DNA of 56,949 nucleotides. It comes from Clostridia bacterium (lineage in GTDB: Bacteria; Bacillota; Clostridia; Oscillospirales; CAG-272). Under the pieces are notes generated by a model, which had not been told where the DNA came from, ran no database searches, and saw nothing but the letters and a program-made list of their open reading frames with translations. A program made the position numbers and the translations under genes. The stretch covers positions 1-56,949 of the forward strand of contig JAFVZL010000023.1 in assembly GCA_017508195.1 (NCBI GenBank). The letters are read 5' to 3'. Position 1 is the stretch's first letter. Every line of letters starts with the position of its first letter. Of the stretch, positions 25,373 to 33,404 are shown in pieces.

Positions 25373-27140
25373 ATGCGACACCTCCTCTTTTTGCTTGTTC
25401 CACCTCGGCAAGGAAGTACTCAACGTTCTCTCTTGCGTGAGGGTAGTGTGCCCGCTCTTGGCTTTGCCAATAGCGCAGCAGTGTGATCGGGTTCTCAGGA
25501 TTTCCGAGAGTTCCTGCCTTAAGGTTCTCGAGATTTCTTTGCCACAGTGCCTCACGTTGATATTCAGAGCCGCCGTTCAGATCTACCGAGAACAGGTAGT
25601 CGTCATCGTAGAAGTATTCGTTAAGCTTCGGGTCATATTCGAGAAAATCGTATCGGTTGAACTCCTGTGAATGGACTCTGCCGTAGGCATCCTTGTATGA
25701 CAGACGTCTAGGCTCGTCTGCAAATGCGAGATAGAGTGTAAATATGATGCGATCGAGCTCAGCGTACGCTGTGTGCTTCATTTTTCTCTTTGACTCGAGT
25801 CTGCCCGATGCCTGGGATATTCGGAGCTGCCTTGCGACACCCGATTCGTGTGCCGCCTGATCTATGCCCTGATACGCATCGGATATACCGATTACCCTCT
25901 TCGCATGGTCGTACAGTCTTTCCGCCTCGGCAATATCCTGGGATATATCGGGTGTTGTATCGACCTTTCCGTACTGTGCGACACTCTCGCCCGGCTTCAG
26001 CTTTATTACCTGACCGAAGACGGAGTTGTTGGTCGTGACCGTCGCATCCTCGGGGACTATCGGCGTAACCGCTGCACGCAGCAGCTTTTTGAGTATCCTT
26101 GACTCGACCTTGTTGATTGCTTGCTGCTCGGGTCTTATGTAATCGCAATCCGACTGACCGAACAGCGTATTCTCACCCGAGGTGTTCTTCCTTATTACTA
26201 TGGGGAATCTTTTCGGAGTGTAGTAGGGAATAGTGGTTCTTTTGGGGATGACTGCTCCATCGGCTCCCTCGGCAAAGGCGAAGGCGGGGATCGTATCACC
26301 CGATGGGAGAATGATATCTCTCATTATCCGTTCTCTCGTGATCTCTCCTATCCTGCGCTTTGCACCGCAGGCACAGCCGGAATCGCTGCCGCAGATCGGG
26401 CAGATCTCACCCTTTCTCATATAGTATCTCGGCAGATCCGATAGAGTTACCTCTCCGGAATATATGAATCTTCCTACCTCACCGTCCGGGTCGCGGTAAA
26501 AGCAGATGATGACGGCGACGGTGTCACCCTCCTCGCTTCCCGTGCGGTACTCGTACTCACAGTCGAGCTTGTCAATATCCTCATCCTTTACACCGTATTT
26601 TCTCATGACCTCACCGCGCGTTGTGGTGAAGCGGAGAAAGCAGTATTCCATATCGGTGATATTGTATATACCCGGCTGAGGAATAAAATCGCGCGGAGAG
26701 ATGCAGTGTACTCTTACCGTTCCAACCTCTCCGAGATGCTCCTCTGAGTTGTCCCACTCGGCATACCAGATGCTGCCGCCGTAGATGTATGTGTATCTCT
26801 CGTCGATATCATTCATCTGCTCAAAGGGGAGCTTATCTCTTAAGGATCTGAGAAGCCTTTCAACATTCTCCGCGTTGCGGCTTCTCGTCTCGCTGTACGA
26901 GGATGCGTCTGTCTTCGGCATCGGTATATCCGAGGATATCTGGCTTTCGATAAGCTCATAGGTGATATTTCTCACTGTGGCAGCCGCTTCGTCCGAGCCG
27001 TCGATCTCAGTTGAGCCCTTATACTGGTTCATGCGTCTGTCGAGAGCCTCTCTGATTTCTGCCGAGCTCATCCTTGCCGATTCATAGAGAGCACTGAAGA
27101 ACTCGAGTCGTCCCTCTTTTGTTGTATTAGTGATGTTCAA
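25335..27140 (-). CDS. portal protein
   Basis: The 601-residue product follows terL directly and has a typical portal layout: mixed N-terminal half, then helical stem. A zinc-ribbon-like insert, CPICGSDSGCACGAKR (about 255-270), lies mid-protein. The segment IDQAAHESGVARQLRISQASGRLESK (in pieces IDQAAHESGVARQLRIS and QASGRLESK) is the long helix seen in P22-like portals. The start is a TTG at 27140 overlapping terL's TGA (TTGA), with GGAG eight bases upstream; longer versions would lie inside terL. Portals form the dodecamer through which DNA is packaged. Confidence 0.82.
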   Translation of the reverse strand: MNITNTTKEGRLEFFSALYESARMSSAEIREALDRRMNQYKGSTEIDGSDEAAATVRNITYELIESQISSDIPMPKTDASSYSETRSRNAENVERLLRSLRDKLPFEQMNDIDERYTYIYGGSIWYAEWDNSEEHLGEVGTVRVHCISPRDFIPQPGIYNITDMEYCFLRFTTTRGEVMRKYGVKDEDIDKLDCEYEYRTGSEEGDTVAVIICFYRDPDGEVGRFIYSGEVTLSDLPRYYMRKGEICPICGSDSGCACGAKRRIGEITRERIMRDIILPSGDTIPAFAFAEGADGAVIPKRTTIPYYTPKRFPIVIRKNTSGENTLFGQSDCDYIRPEQQAINKVESRILKKLLRAAVTPIVPEDATVTTNNSVFGQVIKLKPGESVAQYGKVDTTPDISQDIAEAERLYDHAKRVIGISDAYQGIDQAAHESGVARQLRISQASGRLESKRKMKHTAYAELDRIIFTLYLAFADEPRRLSYKDAYGRVHSQEFNRYDFLEYDPKLNEYFYDDDYLFSVDLNGGSEYQREALWQRNLENLKAGTLGNPENPITLLRYWQSQERAHYPHARENVEYFLAEVEQAKRGGVAYGEDGYELQRLR

Positions 27141-28501
27141 ATTGGTTCTCCGTATTTTTGCTTCAGATATTTCTTTCCCTCGTCGTCTGCCGTGCGGTAG
27201 TCCTCCCACATATCCCTCGTCCAGACGGTGCGCCGCATTTTATCGGCTGCCTCGGCGGGTCGCGTATGAAAGATGGCAAATCCGCGCAGTGCATCGGGGG
27301 CGTGCGTGATCTCGTGGGGCTCTGTCGCACAGTCTGTGGGGCGTATCTTATCGACCGTAAGGGCGGGCAGACATTTGATCAGCTCAGAGCAGTTTTCAAA
27401 TATTCTGAGCCTCGGCTCGCCATCCGTATGGCAGAGCAACTCCTTCACCGCGAGCCATCCGCATTCGCGGTCGTTCGAGCTTTTAGTGAAGGTGACTCCG
27501 TACTCTTGAAAGAGGCTCGCCTTGGTCTTTCCCGTCTCCTGCGTTCTCGACCAGAGGTCGGGCGGCGCCAGAGTGGCGTAAATATCCTCGCCCTTCGGAG
27601 TTCTATCGGTTATCGCCCTCGCTGCCTGACTGATCGGGAGTCCCGACTCGCAATATTCTCTGTAAACGTAGACCGCCCCGTCGGGGGCGATAGCTATCCA
27701 CAAGACGGCAAGGCGGTCAAGACCGTAGTCGAGGGTTCGGTATTTTCTCCACGAGGCCGGTATCTCGAAGGGCTTGACCACGTGAGAAGCGCGGTCAAAC
27801 TCTGTGAAATACTGTCCCTCGAAGATATCCCAATCTCCGTACAGAAGTGCGCGCTTCTCGCGCTCGGGCAGAGCAAGCAGCCTTTTTCTGTATTCGGGGT
27901 CGCCCTCACTTAAAAAGCTGTTTTCATCGAGCAGAGAGGGAATGAATATACGGCTCATTCCGTCAGAGCCGACAAAGGGCGTATCCTTCGGTGCGGGGTC
28001 GACAAACCTTGCCTTGACCCAGGAGTGCCCCACGCCTCCCGGGTTGGTGGATGATTTTATCTGCTTAGGATAGCCGTTCGCACCTCTGACTCTTGATAGC
28101 ATGTAGACGTACTGTGCCTCGGTAAAATGCGTCAGCTCGTCAAAGCGGATGCAGTCGTATTCTGCCGATTGATACTGATAGACGTCATTCTCTGTGGCAC
28201 AGTAGCCGAAATCTATGCATGAGCCGTTTTTGAATCTGCCCGTGTGGGTTGAGGAGTTGAAGGTGAATACCGATCTCGGATAAAGCGCGAGAGCGGTACG
28301 GATGAGAGATTTATCAAGCTCGGCAAAGCTTCGTCTCATTATCAGCTGCTTGGAGCCCGGGTAAATGAGGGCGAAAAGGAGTGCATCGACTACCTGACCG
28401 TAGGACTTTCCTCCGCCTGCCGCGCCGCCGAACAGGACCTCTGATTCGACTGCGTCAATAAATCTCTTTTGCTTTTTAGTCACCGACAGTGAAAGCTTCA
28501 T
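27137..28501 (-). CDS. terminase large subunit
   Basis: The 454-residue protein is a phage DNA-packaging ATPase-nuclease. Walker A is FGGAAGGGKS (about 24-33), Walker B is CIRFDELTHF (about 116-125), followed by the coupling motif SSTNPGGVGHSW (about 150-161). The C-terminal nuclease has acidic residues in TLDYGLD and the final HAPDALRGFAIF. All catalytic positions look intact, so the motor is probably functional. It overlaps the terS stop by four bases and the portal start. Retained integrity argues against simple decay of the cassette. Confidence 0.93.
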   Translation of the reverse strand: MKLSLSVTKKQKRFIDAVESEVLFGGAAGGGKSYGQVVDALLFALIYPGSKQLIMRRSFAELDKSLIRTALALYPRSVFTFNSSTHTGRFKNGSCIDFGYCATENDVYQYQSAEYDCIRFDELTHFTEAQYVYMLSRVRGANGYPKQIKSSTNPGGVGHSWVKARFVDPAPKDTPFVGSDGMSRIFIPSLLDENSFLSEGDPEYRKRLLALPEREKRALLYGDWDIFEGQYFTEFDRASHVVKPFEIPASWRKYRTLDYGLDRLAVLWIAIAPDGAVYVYREYCESGLPISQAARAITDRTPKGEDIYATLAPPDLWSRTQETGKTKASLFQEYGVTFTKSSNDRECGWLAVKELLCHTDGEPRLRIFENCSELIKCLPALTVDKIRPTDCATEPHEITHAPDALRGFAIFHTRPAEAADKMRRTVWTRDMWEDYRTADDEGKKYLKQKYGEPI

Positions 28502-28839
28502 CTGTCGATCACCTCTAGCGTGATATCAATTTTCTTTTCGTCATCGCCGATATCCTCTCCCATCCTGTATTCGCTTGTGAGAAGAAATTTCGTGAATGAC
28601 GGATCAAACCGCTTTGTCAACGCGTTGTCAATAAGATAATCTCTTCGGATTTCGTTACATTCGCGATAGGCTCTGTCAAACTCGGAATATCTTCTGAAGG
28701 CCTCGACCTCGGCGAGTGTCACACCTATGCTCCTGGCAAATTTCCCGAAGCTCGGCGCACCGTGGTCAGTATAGGATAGGAAAAAGGTATACAGGCGGTG
28801 CGGCATATCATTCGTGTATCTTACTCGCTTTTTTCTCAT
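28498..28839 (-). CDS. terminase small subunit
   Basis: The 113-residue, first gene of the cassette. It has an HTH-like start (FARSIGVTLAEVEAFRRY, about 35-52), then EFDRAYRECNEIRRDYLI (oligomerisation helices) and FTKFLLTSEYRMG followed by a short strand ITLEVIDR, the pattern of small terminases. It recognises the DNA to be packaged and hands it to TerL. AAGGGGACG precedes the ATG. Confidence 0.8.
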   Translation of the reverse strand: MRKKRVRYTNDMPHRLYTFFLSYTDHGAPSFGKFARSIGVTLAEVEAFRRYSEFDRAYRECNEIRRDYLIDNALTKRFDPSFTKFLLTSEYRMGEDIGDDEKKIDITLEVIDR

Positions 28840-28844
28840 CTTCG

Positions 28845-28959
28845 TCCCCTTTTCCCGTCGGATAGGGTGATCTGCCCGTCGGCATCCTCACCGGGTGTGC
28901 TCCGCGGTCGTCACACCCTCCGACAAGCCCATTATAGCAGTGCGGCACTCCCCTGTAAG
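28845..28959 (-). promoter_or_regulatory. promoter and structured leader of the phage-particle cassette
   Basis: Minus-strand TGC-TATAAT (extended -10; core at 28931-28936) with -35 CTTACA (28954-28959) and a 17-base spacer. The leader of about 85 bases can form a hairpin with a GGGTGTG/CACACCC stem (about 28890-28917). Two direct copies of CCGACGGG (28854-28861 and 28875-28882, minus strand) are 21 bases apart, two helical turns, just before the ribosome site. They could bind a regulator. No repressor gene lies next to it. Confidence 0.55.
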
Positions 28960-29015
28960 TATGATGTGGTTCCAAAAAAATCGCCATAAAAGAGCCGAAG
29001 CCTTGTGCAACTATT

Positions 29016-29050
29016 ACAAGAAAAATGCAAGACGTCGAGCTCCGTCTTGC
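29016..29050 (-). terminator. second terminator downstream of ABC-F gene
   Basis: The stem GCAAGACG/CGTCTTGC (29027-29034 with 29043-29050) is followed on the minus strand by ATTTTTCTTG. Confidence 0.7.
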
Positions 29051-29086
29051 AAAATAAAAAAGCTCCCTCCGTAGGAGGGAGAAGCT
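29050..29086 (-). terminator. terminator downstream of ABC-F gene
   Basis: The stem CTCCCTCC/GGAGGGAG with a 3-base loop (29063-29081) is followed on the minus strand by CTTTTTTATTTT. TGCAAGA occurs on both sides of it, allowing alternative pairings with the neighbouring hairpin. Confidence 0.82.
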
Positions 29087-29183
29087 CTTGCATTTTTAAA
29101 ATACCGGATCAAGGTCGTTTTGTGCGATAATACCACTTTTTATCGGGTGCACGGTGGCTGTGGATGTTACTCACGACACACGG

Positions 29184-29232
29184 CAAAAAAAGAGGCGCAG
29201 CCAAGTCCTTTAAGGTAGTGACTAACGCCTCT
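29184..29232 (-). terminator. first terminator after ABC-F gene
   Basis: The stem AGAGGCG/CGCCTCT (29191-29197 with 29226-29232), with a 28-base loop, is followed on the minus strand by TTTTTTT-GCCG. Between it and 29097 no gene or further structure is seen. Confidence 0.7.
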
Positions 29233-29300
29233 GTTTTATAAAATCATTGATGTAATAACGTTGGAACTGTAAAAATGAAGGCAGGAGCATCCCGAAAACA

Positions 29301-31229
29301 TCACATAGTAATTTCGTAAAGCTCCATCAGCTCCACCTCGAGCTCTTCCTTCCTTTTTTCTATTTCAGCCGCGCGCACGTAATCGGTTGCCGCCTCTCCG
29401 AAAAGCTCGGCATCGAGCTGTTCGATCTCCTTTTCGATCTCGGGGATGCGTGCTATCGCGCGCTCGATCCTTCGTTTTTCTCCGCGCGCCTTTGCGTTCT
29501 CGCGCTTCTTTGCCTCGTACTCCTCGCGCGCATCCGCGTTTTTCTTTTCCTCGGGCTTTGGCATCGTGCTGCGCACGCGCTCGCGGAGTCTGAGATATTC
29601 CGCGTAAGCGTCGTCGTAATCCTCGAGTACACAGTCGAACATTCCGTGATCGCTGTCGGGTGCAAGCTCGATTATTCTCGTTGCAATGCTATTGATAAAG
29701 TATCTGTCGTGCGATACCGCGATTATCGTGCCGGGGAACGCGGTAAGTGCCGTCTCGAGTGCCTCGCGTGAGCCGATATCAAGATGGTTTGTCGGCTCGT
29801 CGAGAACGAGAAGATTGACCTTTTTGAGAATCAGCTTCGCGAGCGTGAGCCTTGCGCGCTCTCCGCCCGAGAGGGTAGAGATGGGCTTGTCGATATCGTC
29901 GCCCGAGAATAAGAAGAGTGCAAGAGTGCTTCTGAGCTCCAGGTCTTTCTTTTCGGGATACTCATCGTGCATCTCCTCAAAGACGGTCTTGCTCTCGGTA
30001 AGACCTCTGTTCTCCTGATCGTAATAACCTATTTTGATGTTATATCCGAGGGTGATTTTACCGGTGCTCGGTGCGAGGCGCGAGCTTATGAGCTTCATGA
30101 GCGTGGACTTGCCCGATCCGTTAGGTCCGAGGAACATAACGCGCTCACCGCTTCTTATGAGGAATGAGAGATTGTTTATCAGCCGCTTTCCGCCGTAGGA
30201 GAAGCCGAGGTCCTTGACCGTGATGACGTCGCCTGCCGATTCGTCAAGCGATGCGAAGGACATTCTGATATCCTTCGGTGCCTTCGGTGCAAGCTCGATC
30301 TTTTCCATTCTTTCTATCTGCTTTTCCTTTGAGCGGATGGTGACGAAGTTGTGCTCTCTGTTGCATCTGCGCTGGAATTCTATGTTCGCTCTTATGCGAG
30401 CTATCTCGCGCTGCTGCTCCTTATATCTCTTTTCGAGTGCTTCCGCTTCGCTCTCCATCATAGCCTTTGCGCGTGTGTAGGGGGCGGGGTAGAGCCTCGC
30501 CTTGCCGTAAAGAACGTGGAGCGTCTTGTCGGTGGTTTTGTCGAGGAAGTATCTGTCGTGCGAAATGATGAGTACCGTTTTCTTGTAGGATGCAAGATAT
30601 CCCTCGAGCCACGAGAGTGCATCTATATCGAGATGGTTGGTCGGCTCGTCGAGCATGAGAATATCCGGCTCGGTTGCGAGAAGCCTCGCGAGTGCAAGTC
30701 TCGTATACTGTCCGCCCGAAAGGGTGGAGAGCTTCTGCTCTATCATCACCTCGTCAAAGCCGAGCCTTTGAAGCATGCTTTTACACCTCGCACGGAACTC
30801 GAGACCGCCCCCCTCAGCGTAACGCCTGTTCTGCTCGGTGAGTCTTGTCGAGAGGGAGAGAAGCTCGCTCTCGTGTCCGAGCCTCGATGCTTCTGCCAGC
30901 TCCGCCTCGGTTCTCGATATCTCGCGCTCAAGGTCTGTGAGATGGGGAAAGGCGGTGTACATATATTCGAGCGAGCTCATATTACCGGGCAGTGCGGTAA
31001 GGTTGGGATTCTGCTCGAGAATACCGACGGTGTGACCCTTCTGAATATATACCGAGCCCGAATCGGGCTTGTACTCACCGGTAATAACTCTGAAAAGAGA
31101 GGTCTTTCCCGCACCGTTGACACCTATAATGCCGACTCTGTCACCGTCGTTTACCGAAAATGTGATGCCGCGCAGTATTTCTTCGGCACCGAAGCTGAGT
31201 GATATGCTGTCTGCCGATAATGCTATCAT
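29301..31229 (-). CDS. ABC-F family ATPase
   Basis: The 642-residue protein has two ABC domains in one chain and no membrane segments, the ABC-F layout; members act on the ribosome (translation factors or antibiotic-resistance proteins). Walker A copies are GVNGAGKTS (about 36-44) and GPNGSGKST (about 350). Signatures LSGGQYTRL and LSGGERARL, and both Walker B with DEPTNHLD, are intact. A C-terminal coiled coil (about 545-640) resembles the Uup/YdiF group. The ATG at 31229 is chosen over an upstream one since AAGGAGG precedes it and the promoter lies about 60 bases upstream. Which ABC-F subgroup is uncertain. Confidence 0.9.
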   Translation of the reverse strand: MIALSADSISLSFGAEEILRGITFSVNDGDRVGIIGVNGAGKTSLFRVITGEYKPDSGSVYIQKGHTVGILEQNPNLTALPGNMSSLEYMYTAFPHLTDLEREISRTEAELAEASRLGHESELLSLSTRLTEQNRRYAEGGGLEFRARCKSMLQRLGFDEVMIEQKLSTLSGGQYTRLALARLLATEPDILMLDEPTNHLDIDALSWLEGYLASYKKTVLIISHDRYFLDKTTDKTLHVLYGKARLYPAPYTRAKAMMESEAEALEKRYKEQQREIARIRANIEFQRRCNREHNFVTIRSKEKQIERMEKIELAPKAPKDIRMSFASLDESAGDVITVKDLGFSYGGKRLINNLSFLIRSGERVMFLGPNGSGKSTLMKLISSRLAPSTGKITLGYNIKIGYYDQENRGLTESKTVFEEMHDEYPEKKDLELRSTLALFLFSGDDIDKPISTLSGGERARLTLAKLILKKVNLLVLDEPTNHLDIGSREALETALTAFPGTIIAVSHDRYFINSIATRIIELAPDSDHGMFDCVLEDYDDAYAEYLRLRERVRSTMPKPEEKKNADAREEYEAKKRENAKARGEKRRIERAIARIPEIEKEIEQLDAELFGEAATDYVRAAEIEKRKEELEVELMELYEITM

Positions 31230-31285
31230 AGTCGGAAAGCCTCCTTTATAATTAGTATTCGGGCGTGCCCGTGAATTACCTAGAT

Positions 31286-31314
31286 ATTTTACCACCTTCG
31301 TGCGAGAAAGTCAA
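31286..31314 (-). promoter_or_regulatory. sigma-A promoter of ABC-F gene
   Basis: Minus-strand TTGACT (31309-31314), a 17-base spacer and TAAAAT (31286-31291). The leader contains a small GC hairpin (CGGGC...GCCCG, about 31259-31271) of unknown role. Confidence 0.8.
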
Positions 31315-31383
31315 TACGGCAGCCTTTTCCTTGCACGCGAGGCTTTCTCACCAGGCGGAGCAATGTACATAAACGCATGAATA

Positions 31384-31515
31384 TTCGCATAAATATTCAT
31401 AATATGACATAAAAATTCAACGTTTTAGTGAAAATATGCATTAATTATTACTTAAAAATGGGTGAAATTTGGTTTCAATGAATAAAAAAACAAATTTTAT
31501 GAATAATTTTTCAAA
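31384..31515. promoter_or_regulatory. cluster of ARG-box-like operators upstream of amino-acid transporter
   Basis: Several 18-bp sites resemble the ArgR ARG box (TNTGNATWWWWATNCANA). Site 31384-31401 (minus) reads TATGAATATTTATGCGAA with one mismatch. Site 31498-31515 reads TATGAATAATTTTTCAAA with one mismatch. Site 31477-31494 has two mismatches, and around 31414-31431 a half-match ATAAAAATTCAA occurs. The proximal site ends seven bases before the -35 box. Repeated ARG boxes are typical of ArgR-controlled arginine genes; no argR gene lies in the window. Confidence 0.55.
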
Positions 31516-31521
31516 AACCTA

Positions 31522-31550
31522 TTGACAAACGCAATTTGCTTGTGTATAAT
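31522..31550 (+). promoter_or_regulatory. sigma-A promoter of amino-acid ABC transporter operon
   Basis: TTGACA (31522-31527), a 17-base spacer and TATAAT (31545-31550), a perfect match. A short hairpin GGCGG/CCGCC (31571-31586) lies in the leader before the GAAAGGAA ribosome site. Confidence 0.93.
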
Positions 31551-31608
31551 AGGTTCATCACAAAAAACAAGGCGGCAGAAACCGCCAAACGAAAGGAAAT
31601 TTTTTAAA

Positions 31609-32511
31609 ATGAAAAAGATCGTATCACTTCTTATTGCCGTAGTGCTTTGCTTCGGCTGCGTGTTCACTCTCGCATCCTGCTTCGCTCCCGAGGATAAGGA
31701 TGCCGTTAAGGTTATCGACATCGCTCTTACCGAGGAAGAGTATGCTTTTGCAGTTGCAAAGGGCAACGACGCTCTCCTCGCTTCGGTTAACGAGCTTATG
31801 ACCGAGATCAAGGCAAACGGTAAGTTCGACGAGATCGTTGACAAGTACTTCGGCGACGGTACTCCTACCGAGGTAGTTTCCGCAACCGAGATGAAGACTG
31901 ACGGTAGCCAGCTTATCGTTGCTACCAACGCTGCATTCGCTCCCTTCGAGTACAAGGAAGGTGCTAAGTACTATGGTCTTGACCTCGAGATCATGGCTCT
32001 TCTTGCTGAGAAGCTTGACAAGGAGCTCTACATCTACAACATGAACTTCGACGCTGTTTGCCTTGCGGTTTCCGAGACCGGCGGCGACTACGACGTTGAC
32101 GGTGAGTTCGTTGAGAGCGGCGTTGCTGACATCGCTGCAGCAGGTCTTACTGTAAACGACACCCGTAAGCAGATCCTCGACTTCTCTCAGAGCTACTACA
32201 ACGCATCTCAGATGCTTATCGCAGCTGCTGACGATACCACCTTCGACGAGTGCAAGACCGCTGCTGACGTAGAGGCTATTCTTGCTACCTTCGGCACTGA
32301 CGTTGTTGTAGGCGTTCAGACCGGTACTACCGGTGAGTTCTACTGCAAGGGCGATGAAGGTTGGGGCTTTGACGGCTTCGGCTTCACCACTAAGTGCAAC
32401 CTTAACGGTGCTCTCGCTGTTCAGGATATCGTAAACGGTAACGCTAAGTACGTTATTATCGATGAGGGACCTGCGAAGTCCATCGTTGCCAGCGTAAACG
32501 AGGCTAACTGA
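31609..32511 (+). CDS. amino-acid ABC transporter binding lipoprotein, circularly permuted
   Basis: The 300-residue protein has a lipoprotein signal (FTLASC, lipid Cys24); the ATG at 31609 is fixed by GAAAGGAA and by the promoter. It belongs to the polar-amino-acid binding family SBP_bac_3, but the parts are out of order. Residues about 34-76 (VKVIDIALTEEEYAFAVAK ... EIVDKYFG) match the normal C-terminal end of the family. After a linker the normal N-terminal lobe follows (LIVATNAAFAPFEYKEG, then ADIAAAGLTVNDTRK). The chain stops after YVIIDEGPAKSIVA, where a normal protein would continue into the missing segment. Substrate is perhaps arginine or a related amino acid, because of the upstream ARG-box-like sites. 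Confidence 0.9.
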   Translation: MKKIVSLLIAVVLCFGCVFTLASCFAPEDKDAVKVIDIALTEEEYAFAVAKGNDALLASVNELMTEIKANGKFDEIVDKYFGDGTPTEVVSATEMKTDGSQLIVATNAAFAPFEYKEGAKYYGLDLEIMALLAEKLDKELYIYNMNFDAVCLAVSETGGDYDVDGEFVESGVADIAAAGLTVNDTRKQILDFSQSYYNASQMLIAAADDTTFDECKTAADVEAILATFGTDVVVGVQTGTTGEFYCKGDEGWGFDGFGFTTKCNLNGALAVQDIVNGNAKYVIIDEGPAKSIVASVNEAN

Positions 32512-32594
32512 TAATATTCGAGTTGGGGCGGGAATACCGCCCCAACTTGTGACGTTTTACGGATATTTTTATTACAGATAATTAAGGATAAGTA

Positions 32595-33404
32595 ATGACA
32601 AAGATCAAGGATTTTTTTAAGAAGCATTGGATCGATATGATCGTAATTACGGTCGTTATCGCTCTTCTCGCGCTTCTTTGTGCAAGCATATACGTTCAGT
32701 TTAATTTTGAAAAGAAGCTGAACATTTTCTACAAGAATTTCATCGATAACGAGGGCTATAAAGAGGTTCTCAAGGGCCTTGGAAACACGGCGACGATCGC
32801 TGTGCTCGGCCTTATTATCGGTATCGTGATAGGTACCTTTATCGCTGTGATCAAGGTTATTCCTCCCTACAAGCGTATCGTCAGATATATGCAGAAGGCG
32901 GTCAGCATTTACGTTGCCTTCTTCCGCGGTACTCCTATCGTAGTTCAGCTTCTTGTCGGATATTTCATCATTTTCCCGCTTCTCCGTATGAAGATAGCAC
33001 CCGTAGATGCCAGTGTATGGATCTTCGGTCTTAACAGCGGTGCTTACATTTCCGAGATCATGAGAGGCGGTATCAACTCGGTAGATAAGGGTCAGCTTGA
33101 GGCAGCGCGTGCCGTAGGTATGCCTTTCTCGACCTCAATGCTCAAGATAGTTGTTCCGCAGGCGGTTAAGAATATTCTTCCGACTCTCGGTAATGAGTTT
33201 ATTGCCCTTATCAAGGAGACCTCTGTCGTAGGTTACGTTGGTGCCGTTGACGTTACGATGGCGTTCCAGTACCTCGGCTCCAGCTCTTATGAGTATATGA
33301 TACCATATCTGGTAATGGCTCTGATTTATATTATTCTCGTTGCGGGAATATCTCTGATAGTCAAAATTATAGAAAGGAAGCTTGCCAAGAGTGAAAGACA
33401 GTAA
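32595..33404 (+). CDS. amino-acid ABC transporter permease
   Basis: The 269-residue inner-membrane protein is a HisM/GlnP-type permease. It has an N-terminal membrane helix (about 13-33), then the family core beginning [16 protein letters not shown] (about 61-76), [13 protein letters not shown] (about 110-122), [13 protein letters not shown] (about 149-161) and the EAA loop [23 protein letters not shown] (given in parts [10 protein letters not shown] and KIVVPQAV). The EAA loop contacts the ATPase encoded next. The N-terminal helix and short loop are an addition to the family core. It probably works as a homodimer with the binding protein and ATPase. Confidence 0.93.
   Translation: MTKIKDFFKKHWIDMIVITVVIALLALLCASIYVQFNFEKKLNIFYKNFIDNEGYKEVLKGLGNTATIAVLGLIIGIVIGTFIAVIKVIPPYKRIVRYMQKAVSIYVAFFRGTPIVVQLLVGYFIIFPLLRMKIAPVDASVWIFGLNSGAYISEIMRGGINSVDKGQLEAARAVGMPFSTSMLKIVVPQAVKNILPTLGNEFIALIKETSVVGYVGAVDVTMAFQYLGSSSYEYMIPYLVMALIYIILVAGISLIVKIIERKLAKSERQ

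Larger units (their letters stand above)
14192..28839 (-). mobile_element. short-tailed phage-derived particle cassette, 17 genes
   Basis: All genes from 28839 down to 14192 read leftward with tiny gaps or overlaps, in head-then-tail order: TerS, TerL, portal, a 246-residue protein, a 48-residue protein, scaffold-like protein, major capsid, adaptor, nozzle with leucine-rich repeats, coiled-coil appendage, Mtd-N-like protein, 385-residue appendage, 78- and 132-residue proteins, then three membrane proteins. There is no tape measure, sheath or tube gene, which fits a podovirus-like short tail. I see no integrase, recombinase, repressor, replication gene or endolysin, no tRNA and no flanking att-like direct repeat. 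Base and codon use resemble the host. It may be a stripped prophage or a domesticated packaging particle. Confidence 0.85.

Noticed and set aside
14192-28839. Contractile tailocin or injection system
   Set aside because: No sheath, tube, baseplate wedge or tape-measure genes; a capsid, portal and terminase are present instead.
13971-29300. Att direct repeats or tRNA target flanking the cassette
   Set aside because: By eye no repeat pair or tRNA gene is found at the borders; a computed repeat search would be needed to exclude short ones.
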